DNA of 64,000 bases, from NCBI RefSeq assembly GCF_002245215.1, contig NZ_NPMR01000002.1:62001-126000 (forward strand). The letters run 5' to 3'. This document shows positions 50,118 through 60,236 of the stretch, one piece after another. A model generated the notes under the pieces. The model ran no database searches. It worked only from the letters and a program-made list of their open reading frames with translations, and had not been told where the DNA came from. The position numbers and the translations under genes were made by a program. Source of the DNA: Microbacterium sp. Yaish 1 (GTDB lineage: Bacteria > Actinomycetota > Actinomycetes > Actinomycetales > Microbacteriaceae). Each line of letters opens with the position of its first letter. The stretch's first letter is position 1.

Positions 50118-51401
50118 GTGCCCACCGTGAACCCGCCGCGCGGCATGCGCGATTTCCTCCCCGCCGACAAGGCCCGCCGCGAGCGCGTTCTCGCCGTCGT
50201 CCGCGAGCGCTACCGCGCGCACGGCTTCGACGAGATCGAGACGCCGGTCATGGAGGAGTACGGACGGCTCCACGCCGGCATCGGCGGCGACAACGAGAAG
50301 CTCGCCTACAACGTGCTCGCCCGCGGGCTCGACGCCGACGGCATCCGTGCCGCGGCCGACGACCCGGCCTCGTTGACCGATCTGGGGCTCCGCTACGACC
50401 TCACTGTGCCGCTCGCCCGCTTCTACGCCTCGCACCGTGCCGAGCTGCCGACGGTGTTCCGCGCGATCCAGATCGCGCCGGTGTGGCGCGCCGAGCGGCC
50501 GCAGAAGGGTCGTTACCGGCAGTTCGTGCAGTGCGACATCGACATCATCGGCGACGCGACTCCGCGCGCGGAGGCCGAGCTGATGACGGCGAGCCTCGAC
50601 GTGCTCGACGCGCTCGGACTGTCCGGAGCCTCGGTGCGCGTCAACGACCGGCGCGTGCTCGACGCGATGCTCGCGACGTTCGGTTTCGCCGAGGCCGAGC
50701 GCCCGGGCGTGCTCATCACGATCGACAAGCTCGACAAGCTCGGCACCGACGGAGTCGTCGCCGAGCTGCGCGAGCGCGGCGCGACGCCGGCCGCCGCTGA
50801 TGCGTTCGAGGCGTTCCTTCGTCGTCCGCAGTCGGATGCCGCGGGGTTCGACGCCGACGGCATCCGCTCGCGACTGCCCGAGGGCGTCGGCGATGACGTC
50901 ATCGCCCACCTCGTCGGCATCGGAGAGGCCGTGCGCGCCGCGCGCGGCGGCTCGGCCGAGGTGCCGCTGGTCTTCGACCCGTTCCTCGTGCGCGGCATGG
51001 GCTACTACACCGGCACGATCTTCGAGCTCGCGCACCCGTCGGTGTCGTACTCGCTGGGCGGGGGCGGTCGCTACGACGGCATGATCGGCCGGTTCCTCGG
51101 CTCGGACGTGCCCGCCGTGGGCTTCTCGCTGGGGTTCGAACGGCTCGTCGACCTGCTGGGCTCGTCTGCGGGCGGTGACCGCACCGGCATCGTGCTGGTC
51201 CACGATCGTGACGTGCCGCTTCCCGAACTCCTCGCCGCGAAGTCGCACCTGGTCGCGACCGGCTCCCGGGTGCGGCTCGAGCAGCGCCCGAAGAACCTCA
51301 AGGCGCTGCTGGAGCGCGCCGCCGCCGACGGCTACGCCTCGTTCGTCGCGCTGCGCGCGGGGGAGGATGTCCGATCGGCCGAGCCACGCCCGATCGGCTG
51401 A
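50118..51401 (+). CDS. hisS: Histidine-tRNA ligase
   Basis: A 427-residue class II aminoacyl-tRNA synthetase. Motif 1 lies around YRAHGFDEIETPVMEEYG, motif 2 is APVWRAERPQKGRYRQFVQCDID (given here in two parts: APVWRAERPQKGRY and FVQCDIDIIG), the HisA signature is LVRGMGYYTGTIFE, and motif 3 is GGGGRYDGM followed by VGFSLGFERL. A short anticodon-binding domain follows. The GTG at 50118 begins MPTVNPPRGMRDFLP, the canonical N-terminus. The open frame running far upstream is a shadow of ppc and mazG. It is directly downstream of mazG. Confidence 0.96.
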   Translation: MPTVNPPRGMRDFLPADKARRERVLAVVRERYRAHGFDEIETPVMEEYGRLHAGIGGDNEKLAYNVLARGLDADGIRAAADDPASLTDLGLRYDLTVPLARFYASHRAELPTVFRAIQIAPVWRAERPQKGRYRQFVQCDIDIIGDATPRAEAELMTASLDVLDALGLSGASVRVNDRRVLDAMLATFGFAEAERPGVLITIDKLDKLGTDGVVAELRERGATPAAADAFEAFLRRPQSDAAGFDADGIRSRLPEGVGDDVIAHLVGIGEAVRAARGGSAEVPLVFDPFLVRGMGYYTGTIFELAHPSVSYSLGGGGRYDGMIGRFLGSDVPAVGFSLGFERLVDLLGSSAGGDRTGIVLVHDRDVPLPELLAAKSHLVATGSRVRLEQRPKNLKALLERAAADGYASFVALRAGEDVRSAEPRPIG

Positions 51402-51414
51402 GCACGAGCTCGTC

Positions 51415-51459
51415 GTCAACGAGAGGTTGACGCTATCCATATGTCAACTTAAGCTTGAC
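51415..51459. promoter_or_regulatory. Promoter with two GTCAA...TTGAC operators upstream of the membrane-protein/HTH pair
   Basis: The promoter is near consensus: TTGACG (51427-51432), a 17-base spacer and TAAGCT (51450-51455), then six bases to the ATG. Two 17-base inverted repeats overlap it: GTCAACGAGAGGTTGAC (51415-51431) ends in the -35 box, and GTCAACTTAAGCTTGAC (51443-51459) contains the -10 box. They are 28 bases apart. A dimeric regulator bound to both would block polymerase; the HTH protein encoded second in the operon is the natural candidate. Confidence 0.75.
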
Positions 51460-51461
51460 GC

Positions 51462-51713
51462 ATGGACGAGCGCACCTCACCCCACCGAATCATCCGGCTC
51501 CGACGGGCGGCCGCGGTGGCCGCTATAGCCGGAGCGCTCCTCGCTCTGGTGGCCGTCGGGTTCGATTTCTCGGGTTTCTGGGGCGGCTTCGCGCTCGGAA
51601 CGGGGGTCGGATTGATCGTGGTCGCGGCCTATCTCTCGGGTCTGGTCACCGGAATGAGGCGTGCTCTGCCGGCTTCGATGTGGCTCCCCGCTCGCGAGAA
51701 CGGCTCAGTGTGA
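51462..51713 (+). CDS. Small two-helix membrane protein
   Basis: An 83-residue protein with a basic N-terminus (HRIIRLRR) and two hydrophobic helices, about 16-35 and 40-62, separated by the short turn DFSGFWGG. The rest, about 63-83, is polar. No enzyme motif is visible and I do not recognise a family. The start codon is six bases after a TAAGCT -10 box within a near-consensus promoter, so the mRNA is leaderless. The stop overlaps the start of the HTH gene (GTGTGA), so the two proteins are translated together. Confidence 0.8.
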   Translation: MDERTSPHRIIRLRRAAAVAAIAGALLALVAVGFDFSGFWGGFALGTGVGLIVVAAYLSGLVTGMRRALPASMWLPARENGSV

Positions 51714-52297
51714 GCCCTCGCCGCGTCAGCGGTCCCGACGGCGGAGCCAGCACCGCCCCAGCGAGCATCGACAGCATCGGCGACGACATCGGTCGCATCG
51801 TTCTCGATGCCGCAGGGGTGGAGGAGGCGGAGGGAATCGACGCCGAGGGGCACGTGCGGGTCATCGCTGCCAGCGCCGCTGCCGAGCGTGCGGCGCGCAC
51901 ACTTCTGCACCGGTCGGTCGTGGCGGCGCGAGCCGGCGGAGCCAGCTGGTCGCGCATCGGTGCGGAGCTCGGGATGTCTCGTCAGGCCGCCCAGCAACGC
52001 TTCGGAGCTGAGCCGTCGGCGGGGGAGGCGTCGGGGGAGGAACGTTGGCTCGGACCCGTCACCGCGTTCGACGAGCTGCCCGAACTCGAGGCGGCGGGGC
52101 GGCAGGGGTGGCGGACCGTGGGAGCCGGGATGCTCGCGCACCGGATGCGACGCACCGACACTCAATGGGAGCATCGCCGCATCTTGTGGCGGGTCTCGCT
52201 GGATCGGGAGCGTCAGGAAGGCTGGGAGGTCGGCTGCCGGGCGTTCCCCTGGATCTACCTCGTGCGGGATCTCGGCATCCCACCCGTCGCGGACTGA
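51710..52297 (+). CDS. Helix-turn-helix protein of unknown family
   Basis: A 195-residue soluble protein. The first 50 residues are acidic; VRVIAASAAAERAARTLLHRSV is helical. GASWSRIGAELGMSRQAAQQRFG (about 75-97) is a clear helix-turn-helix of the 'W-x-x-I-x-x-x-L-G-x-S-x-Q-A-x-x-x-R' type; it is given here as GASWSRIGAELGM plus SRQAAQQRFG. The C-terminal half is rich in Trp, Arg and Glu (GWRTVGAGMLAHRM, WEHRRILWRVSLDRE) and is not recognised. The GTG at 51710 overlaps the membrane-protein stop. It is the probable ligand of the paired operators upstream. Confidence 0.75.
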   Translation: MSPRRVSGPDGGASTAPASIDSIGDDIGRIVLDAAGVEEAEGIDAEGHVRVIAASAAAERAARTLLHRSVVAARAGGASWSRIGAELGMSRQAAQQRFGAEPSAGEASGEERWLGPVTAFDELPELEAAGRQGWRTVGAGMLAHRMRRTDTQWEHRRILWRVSLDRERQEGWEVGCRAFPWIYLVRDLGIPPVAD

Positions 52298-52372
52298 GGA
52301 ACCCCGGTCACGTTCGCATGAGCGTCGGACGGCCTTCCGCGTCCGTTCACCCGGCGGTGTTGTGCTGGCCCC

Positions 52373-55269
<2,897 letters not shown>

Positions 55270-55289
55270 TCTGCGCTGAAACGTCATGA

Positions 55290-55325
55290 GAGGGGGAGCC
55301 GTGGTCAAGACGACGGCTCCCTCTT
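55290..55325 (+). terminator. Terminator hairpin after eno, overlapping the start of the next gene
   Basis: GGGAGCCGT (55294-55302) pairs perfectly with ACGGCTCCC (55313-55321), and the stem continues through G-T and A-T pairs to about 55290/55325. CTTCTCGTT follows. It lies just past eno but covers the likely GTG start (55301) of the septum-formation gene. Confidence 0.6.
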
Positions 55326-55771
55326 CTCGTTCCCGGCGGCGTGTCGACGTTCGCGAGTGGATGGGCGGCATCCGGGTGTCGGGCTTCGCCTTCATCATGC
55401 TGGGACTCGTCGTGCTGGCCGCCTGCGTGCTGGTCCCGTCGGTCAGCACCTACCTCGATCAGCGCGCCCAGATCGCCGCGCTGGAGGAATCGGTCCGCGT
55501 CGGTCAGGACGAGGTCGACGCCCTCTCGGCCGAGCGCGAGCAGTGGCGGGATCCGGCGTTCATCATGACCCAGGCGCGCGATCGGCTCTATTACGTGCGT
55601 CCCGGCGAAGTCGTCTACCTCATCGACGACGATCTCCCGGCATCCGCCGTGCCCGATGATCCGGCGGCGGTCTCGAGCGACGTCGAACGCACCCGCACCG
55701 ACTGGATGTCGCAGTTCGTGCGTTCGGTCGTGACCAGCGGATCCGCGCGCACGGCCGCCACCGGCCCGTGA
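55301..55771 (+). CDS. Septum formation initiator family protein (FtsB/DivIC-like)
   Basis: A bitopic division protein of about 156 residues. A basic cytoplasmic N-terminus (SRRRVDVREW) is followed by one membrane helix (GFAFIMLGLVVLAACVLV, about 28-47), a coiled coil (IAALEESVRVGQDEVDALSAE) and the family motif REQWRDPAFIMTQARDRLYYVRPGE (shown in part: RDRLYYVRPGEVVY). FtsB/DivIC acts in the divisome with FtsL and FtsQ. I chose the GTG at 55301, preceded by AGGGGG; the ATG at 55286 has no ribosome-binding site and lies inside the eno hairpin. An ATG at 55361 is also possible. Confidence 0.85.
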   Translation: MVKTTAPSSRSRRRVDVREWMGGIRVSGFAFIMLGLVVLAACVLVPSVSTYLDQRAQIAALEESVRVGQDEVDALSAEREQWRDPAFIMTQARDRLYYVRPGEVVYLIDDDLPASAVPDDPAAVSSDVERTRTDWMSQFVRSVVTSGSARTAATGP

Positions 55772-55815
55772 GCACCGGCGCCGTGCCGCCCCAGGAGCCA
55801 GCCAGCGGCGGACGG

Positions 55816-55821
55816 TAGCCT
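55816..55821 (+). promoter_or_regulatory. -10 hexamer TAGCCT of the DUF501 gene
   Basis: TAGCCT ends six bases before the GTG at 55828, with no ribosome-binding site between, so this transcript is probably leaderless. Confidence 0.55.
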
Positions 55822-55827
55822 GTCAGG

Positions 55828-56346
55828 GTGACTGCTCCCGCTCTGACGCCCGCGACCGACGCCGACCTCGAGGTCATGCGCGAGCAGCTGGGACGCCCGA
55901 TGCGCGGTGTGGTGGGCATCGCGGCGCGCTGCGTGTGCGGCAACCCGACGGTCGTGTCGACCGAGCCGCGGCTGCCCGACGGCACGCCGTTCCCGACGTT
56001 CTACTACCTGACCCACCCCGGCGCGACAGCGGCCATGTCGGCCCTCGAGGCGACCCATGTCATGCGGGAGCTCTCCGACCTGCTGGCCGACGACTCCGAC
56101 ATCGCCGCGGCCTATCAGCGTGCCCACGAGCGGTACCTCGCCGACCGTGCCGCGTACGGCGAGGTCGACGAGATCGCCGGCATCTCCGCCGGAGGGATGC
56201 CGACGCGCGTCAAGTGCCTGCACGCGGTCGCCGCCCACGCACTGGCTGCCGGCCCGGGGGTCAACCCCATCGGCGACCTCGCGCTGGAGCGATCCACCTG
56301 GTCGCCCGAGCGGTGCACGTGCGCGAACCCCCGGGTGGCCGCGTGA
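55828..56346 (+). CDS. DUF501 domain-containing protein
   Basis: A 172-residue soluble protein of the DUF501 family, conserved in actinobacteria between the ftsB/divIC-like gene and downstream genes. Landmarks are MREQLGRPMRGVVGIAARC, PTFYYLTHPGATAAMS and GGMPTRVKCLHAVAAHALA, with VNPIGDLAL near the end. Conserved cysteines (two near 32-34, one in VKCLH and two near the C-terminus) could bind a metal, but the function is not known. The GTG start is six bases after TAGCCT. It overlaps the protease gene by four bases. Confidence 0.88.
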   Translation: MTAPALTPATDADLEVMREQLGRPMRGVVGIAARCVCGNPTVVSTEPRLPDGTPFPTFYYLTHPGATAAMSALEATHVMRELSDLLADDSDIAAAYQRAHERYLADRAAYGEVDEIAGISAGGMPTRVKCLHAVAAHALAAGPGVNPIGDLALERSTWSPERCTCANPRVAA

Positions 56347-57608
56347 CGCGGCGCGTCGGGCGGTTCCTGCGCGCGACCGTCGTCGGCGTGCTCGTCGTCA
56401 CCGCGGCGACGGCGGGAGCGGTGGTGCCCCCGGCAGACCCGGCGCGTCAGGCGGAGTACTGGCTCGACGACTACGGCATCCGCACGGCGTGGCAGACCAC
56501 GCGCGGTGCAGGAACGACGATCGCCGTCATCGACACCGGCATCGGACGCGGCCCGGCCGAGTTCGAGGGGGCGGTCAGCGCTGGAGCGGACTTCTCGGGC
56601 TCGGGCAGCGCCGACGGCCGCACTCCGGTGGGAGGCGACGACCGCGACCACGGCAGCTGGGTCGCTTCGCTGGCGGCGTCCCGCGGCACCGGTCCCGACA
56701 CCGGGATGATCGGGGTGGCGCCCGAAGCGAAGCTGCTGTCGCTGTCGATCGGATTCGGCGGCAGCTCTGACATCCCGTTCGCCACGCAGGTCGCCGACGC
56801 CATGACGTGGGCCGTCGACCAGGGCGCCGACGTCATCAACCTCTCCTTCACGACGAACCTCCTCGAATGGGACCCGTCGTGGGACACGGCCTTCCAGTAC
56901 GCGTACGACCACGATGTCGTGGTCGTCGTCGCCGCCGGCAACCGGGGGACCGGCACCGACCGCGTCGGGGCCCCGGCGACGATCCCGGGCGTCCTCACCG
57001 TCGGCGGTGTCGACCGCGGCGGAGTCGCGAGCCAAGAGGCGTCGACGCAGGGCATCACGATCGGCATCTCGGCGCCGAGCGAGGGCCTGCTCGGGGTCTC
57101 CGCCGACGGCCGGATCGTGGTGTGGGACGGAACCAGTGGCGCAGCCCCGATCGTCGCGGGCGTCGCGGCGCTGGTGCGCTCGGCGCACCCTGGACTCGAC
57201 GCGAACAACGTCATCAACCGCATCATCAAGACCGCGCGGGCCGTGCCCGGCGTCTCGGCGAAACCCGACCCGCTCTACGGGTACGGGCTGCTGGATGCCG
57301 CGGCCGCGGTGACCGCCGCTGTTCCGGCCGTGTCGGAGAACCCGATGGGCGATCTCGCGGAATGGGTGCGCATCTATCGCCGTGCGGAGCAGGCGCCCGC
57401 ACCGCAGCCCACGACCTCGCCCGTCGCGCTTCCGGAGCTGCCCGCCGCCGACCCTCCGTCCGAGGCCGGTTCGCCGCTGCTGCCGAGCATGAATACGCTG
57501 CTGTACGGGACGGTCCCGCTCGTGGGTGCGACCATGGCCGCTATACTGGTGGCGCTCGGCGTCACTGCTGCTGTCCGGCGCATCCGATCGGCCCGCGCGT
57601 CGCGCTAG
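56343..57608 (+). CDS. S8 family serine protease, mycosin-like, membrane-anchored
   Basis: A 421-residue subtilisin-type protease. Residues 1-28 are a signal peptide. The catalytic triad is complete: D64 (IAVIDTG), H103 (DHGSWVAS) and S265 (GTSGAAP), with oxyanion N200 (AAGN). A Pro-rich linker (about 355-385) leads to a C-terminal membrane helix (LVGATMAAILVALGVTAA) and a basic tail. The layout equals that of mycosins, the proteases of type VII secretion, but no ESX gene is in the window. The GTG at 56343 overlaps the DUF501 stop. It should act at the outer face of the membrane. Confidence 0.9.
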   Translation: MTRRVGRFLRATVVGVLVVTAATAGAVVPPADPARQAEYWLDDYGIRTAWQTTRGAGTTIAVIDTGIGRGPAEFEGAVSAGADFSGSGSADGRTPVGGDDRDHGSWVASLAASRGTGPDTGMIGVAPEAKLLSLSIGFGGSSDIPFATQVADAMTWAVDQGADVINLSFTTNLLEWDPSWDTAFQYAYDHDVVVVVAAGNRGTGTDRVGAPATIPGVLTVGGVDRGGVASQEASTQGITIGISAPSEGLLGVSADGRIVVWDGTSGAAPIVAGVAALVRSAHPGLDANNVINRIIKTARAVPGVSAKPDPLYGYGLLDAAAAVTAAVPAVSENPMGDLAEWVRIYRRAEQAPAPQPTTSPVALPELPAADPPSEAGSPLLPSMNTLLYGTVPLVGATMAAILVALGVTAAVRRIRSARASR

Positions 57609-57639
57609 CCGAGCCCCCGATCAAGGAGTTCTTCCGAAC

Positions 57640-59088
57640 GTGTCCACATCTGTGCCCCAGATCCTCGTCGTCGGTGGCGGCTACGCCGGCTTCTACACTG
57701 CGTGGAAGCTCGAGAAGCACCTCCGCAAGGGTGAGGCCGAGGTCACCATCGTCGACCCGCTGCCGTACATGACCTACCAGCCCTTCCTCCCCGAGGTCGC
57801 GGCCGGTGAGATCGAGGGCCGCCACGTCGTCGTGGGTCTCCGTCGTCACCTCAAGCGCACGAACGTCGTCAACGCGAAGGTCACGAAGATCGACCACGCG
57901 AACAAGGTCGCCACGATCACGCCCGCCGAGGGCGAGCCGTGGGAGCACCGCTACGACCAGATCGTCGTGACCGCCGGCGCCGTCTCGCGCACCTTCCCCA
58001 TCCCGGGCATCGCCGACAACGCGATCGGCCTGAAGACGGTCGAAGAGGCCATGGCGATCCGCGACCGCATCCTCACCAACTTCGACCGCGCGGCGAACCT
58101 CCCGGCCGGTCCCGAGCGCGACCGTCTGCTGACCGTCGTCGTCGTCGGCGGCGGCTTCGCGGGCATCGAGGTCTTCGCCGAGCTGCGCGCCATGGCGTCG
58201 TCGCTGCTGAAGAACTACCCCCAGCTGCGCTTCGAGGACACGCACTTCCACCTCATCGAGGCCATGGGCCGCATCATGCCGGAGGTTTCGCTCGAGACGA
58301 GCCAGTGGGTGCTGAAGGACCTCGCGAAGAAGGGCGCCAACGTGCACCTGGACACGCAGGTCCAGGGCGCCGAGGGCGGCAACGTCGCGCTGTCGACGGG
58401 CGAGGTCATCCCGACCGACGTCATCATCTGGACCGCCGGTGTCATGGCGAACCCGACCGTCGTCCGCGGCAGCGACCTGCCCGTCGAGGAGCGCGGCCGC
58501 ATCCGCACGCGCGCCGACCTCCGGGTGGGCACGCCCGAGGAGATCGTCGAGGGCGCGTGGGCTGCCGGTGACATCTCGGCCGTCCCCGACCTGAGCGGCG
58601 GCGGCGTGGGCGGCTACTGCGTGCCCAACGCGCAGCACGCCGTGCGTCAGGCCAAGCTCCTCGCGAAGAACCTCGTCGCGGTGCTGCGCGGTGAGACGCC
58701 TCGGGAGTACTTCCACAAGAACCTCGGTGCGGTCGCCGGTCTCGGCCTCGGCAACGGCGTGTTCCAGTCGGGCAAGATCGCGATCAAGGGCTTCTTCGCC
58801 TGGGTCGCGCACCGCGGCTACCACGGCCTCGCTATGCCCTCGTGGGAGCGCAAGTGGCGCGTCGTCGGCGACTGGTGGATGAACTTCTGGCTCGGGCGCG
58901 ACAACGTCGCGCTTCAGGGCACGCTCACCCCGCGCGCCGCGTTCGAGGAGTTCGCCGCACGTCCGCGCCCCGCGCAGCCGGCCGCCGAGAACCCGCAGCC
59001 GCCGATCGACCCCAAGAGCGTCGCGAAGGACGAGGGCGCCGCGGCGGTGGCCCCGGCCGAGAAGGACAACAAGGTCAACGCGAGCTGA
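57640..59088 (+). CDS. ndh: Type II NADH dehydrogenase
   Basis: A 482-residue non-proton-pumping NADH:quinone oxidoreductase on the inner face of the membrane. The FAD-binding loop is VVGGGYAGFYTAWKLE (about 8-23), the NADH-binding loop is VVVGGGFAGIEVFAE (about 165-179), and WAAGDISAVP is the second FAD motif. A C-terminal amphipathic segment near GYHGLAMPSWERKWR probably contacts the membrane. The last 45 residues are Pro/Ala rich and acidic. The GTG at 57640 follows AAGGAG by 11 bases. A long hairpin terminates it. Confidence 0.95.
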   Translation: MSTSVPQILVVGGGYAGFYTAWKLEKHLRKGEAEVTIVDPLPYMTYQPFLPEVAAGEIEGRHVVVGLRRHLKRTNVVNAKVTKIDHANKVATITPAEGEPWEHRYDQIVVTAGAVSRTFPIPGIADNAIGLKTVEEAMAIRDRILTNFDRAANLPAGPERDRLLTVVVVGGGFAGIEVFAELRAMASSLLKNYPQLRFEDTHFHLIEAMGRIMPEVSLETSQWVLKDLAKKGANVHLDTQVQGAEGGNVALSTGEVIPTDVIIWTAGVMANPTVVRGSDLPVEERGRIRTRADLRVGTPEEIVEGAWAAGDISAVPDLSGGGVGGYCVPNAQHAVRQAKLLAKNLVAVLRGETPREYFHKNLGAVAGLGLGNGVFQSGKIAIKGFFAWVAHRGYHGLAMPSWERKWRVVGDWWMNFWLGRDNVALQGTLTPRAAFEEFAARPRPAQPAAENPQPPIDPKSVAKDEGAAAVAPAEKDNKVNAS

Positions 59089-59101
59089 CACCCAGCCGCC
59101 G

Positions 59102-59136
59102 CGAGGCCCCCGCACCGCACGGTGACGGGGGCCTCG
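59102..59136 (+). terminator. Terminator hairpin after ndh
   Basis: CGAGGCCCCCG (59102-59112) pairs with CGGGGGCCTCG (59126-59136), with an inner CACCG-CA-CGGTG stem; GTCGTTTCTG follows. The rest of the gap to the tRNA at 59254 holds only the tRNA promoter. Confidence 0.8.
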
Positions 59137-59239
59137 TCGTTTCTGCTCACGGCGCCCCTGGCGCGGGTTGGCGGGTCGCGCCCCTTCGCGGGCTGTGAGC
59201 GGGCGTGTGCTGCCAGGCGAGGGGCCGGCGCGGGGCCGG

Positions 59240-59245
59240 TAACGT
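59240..59245 (+). promoter_or_regulatory. -10 hexamer TAACGT of the tRNA-Leu gene
   Basis: TAACGT ends eight bases before the mature tRNA, so transcription would begin within a base or two of the tRNA 5' end. Confidence 0.45.
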
Positions 59246-59253
59246 GGGACCGG

Positions 59254-59326
59254 GCCCCCGTAGCCCAATGGCAGAGGCAGGCGACTTAAAATCGCTTCAG
59301 TGTGGGTTCGAGTCCCACCGGGGGTA
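59254..59326 (+). tRNA. tRNA with anticodon TAA (Leu), short variable arm
   Basis: The cloverleaf folds as acceptor GCCCCCG/CGGGGGT (59254-59260 with 59319-59325, the outermost pair G-T), anticodon stem GGCGA/TCGCT with loop CTTAAAA, a T-arm GTGGG-TTCGAGT-CCCAC, and A59326 as discriminator. The anticodon TAA reads the leucine codon TTA, and A73 is the leucine discriminator. The variable region is only TCAGT (59297-59301), whereas bacterial tRNA-Leu normally has a long variable arm. No CCA is encoded. The EamA gene runs into it on the other strand. Confidence 0.85.
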
Positions 59327-60194
59327 CGCGCGGCGTCTTCGGGCGCGGCTGCGCCACCGCGGCCGTGACCGATGCGAGCACAGCCACCAAGCCGAGGGCT
59401 TGCAGTGTGCTCAGGGTCTCTCCCGCGACGATCAGCCCGAGCAGGACGGCCACGACGGGGCTCAGCAGTCCGACGAAGGCGGGCAGGCGCGTCGGCAGCG
59501 ACCGCACGCCCCGGAACCACAGCACGTAGGCGAGGGCGGTGCCGATGAGCGTGAGGTACGCGTAGGCGCCGACCTCGGTCGCCGTCGGCAGCGCGTCCGG
59601 GAGCGGCTCGACGAACGCCGTGAGCACGGCGAGCAGGAGCCCGCCGGCGAGCAGCTGCCACGCCGTCATCGCGAGCGGCGGCTGGCCGGAGCCCCAACGT
59701 TTGGTCAGCACGGTCCCGACGGCCATCGACACGGCTCCGCCGAGCGCCGCTGCGACGCCGACCGGGTCGAGGGCCGCGCCGCCCGGCGCGACGATGAGTC
59801 CGACACCGACGACCCCGGCGGCACCGGCGAGTACCGTCACGACGGGGAGACGCTCCGACAGGATCCGCCACCCGAGTACCGCTACGAGGAGCGGCTGGAT
59901 GCCGCCGACGACGGCCGCGACACCTCCGGGGAGCCGATCGGCGGCGACGAAGAGGTACCCGAAGAACGCGGTGAAGTTCAGGGCGCCGAGCACCCAGGAG
60001 CGCCACCACCACGATCCGGAGGGGAGCCGCCGGGCGGCGAGGAGCAGGATCAGTCCGGCCGGCAGCGCGCGTACCGTCGCGATCAGCAGGGGATGCCCCG
60101 GCGGGAGGAACGTCGTCGTGGTGAGGTACGTGGTTCCCCACGCGACGGGCGCGATGGTGGTGAGGGCGACGAGAGCGGCACGATTGCTAAGCAC
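59286..60194 (-). CDS. EamA/DMT family transporter
   Basis: A 302-residue permease of the drug/metabolite transporter superfamily with about ten hydrophobic segments and two EamA repeats (about 5-135 and 150-285). IAPVAWGTTYLTTT and PLLVAVLGWRILSERLP are typical. The GTG start at 60194 follows a TATAGT -10 box by six bases, within a MarR-type operator. The last 13 residues are read from the antisense strand of the tRNA, giving the PPVGLEPT signature, and the TAA stop is the complement of tRNA bases 59286-59288. It diverges from a MarR regulator that probably represses it; the substrate is unknown. Confidence 0.87.
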   Translation of the reverse strand: MLSNRAALVALTTIAPVAWGTTYLTTTTFLPPGHPLLIATVRALPAGLILLLAARRLPSGSWWWRSWVLGALNFTAFFGYLFVAADRLPGGVAAVVGGIQPLLVAVLGWRILSERLPVVTVLAGAAGVVGVGLIVAPGGAALDPVGVAAALGGAVSMAVGTVLTKRWGSGQPPLAMTAWQLLAGGLLLAVLTAFVEPLPDALPTATEVGAYAYLTLIGTALAYVLWFRGVRSLPTRLPAFVGLLSPVVAVLLGLIVAGETLSTLQALGLVAVLASVTAAVAQPRPKTPRVPPVGLEPTLKRF

Positions 60195-60220
60195 TTAGCC
60201 ACTATAGCGAAGTGCTTAGC
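60186..60220. promoter_or_regulatory. Paired MarR-type operators between the EamA and MarR genes
   Basis: GCTAAGCACTTAGC (60186-60199) and GCGAAGTGCTTAGC (60207-60220) are near-palindromes of the same 14-base site, one reading as the inverse of the other with one difference. Their starts are 21 bases apart, two helical turns. The EamA -10 (TATAGT, minus, 60206-60201) lies between them and the MarR -10 (TAGGAT, 60224-60229) directly follows, so one regulator can silence both promoters. Confidence 0.8.
60201..60206 (-). promoter_or_regulatory. -10 hexamer TATAGT of the EamA gene
   Basis: TATAGT on the minus strand is close to the -10 consensus and ends six bases before the GTG at 60194, giving a leaderless transcript. 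Confidence 0.6.
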
Positions 60221-60223
60221 GAC

Positions 60224-60229
60224 TAGGAT
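60224..60229 (+). promoter_or_regulatory. -10 hexamer TAGGAT of the MarR gene
   Basis: TAGGAT ends seven bases before the ATG at 60237. The second operator covers the region just upstream, where the -35 contacts would lie. Confidence 0.6.
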
Positions 60230-60236
60230 GACGGAC

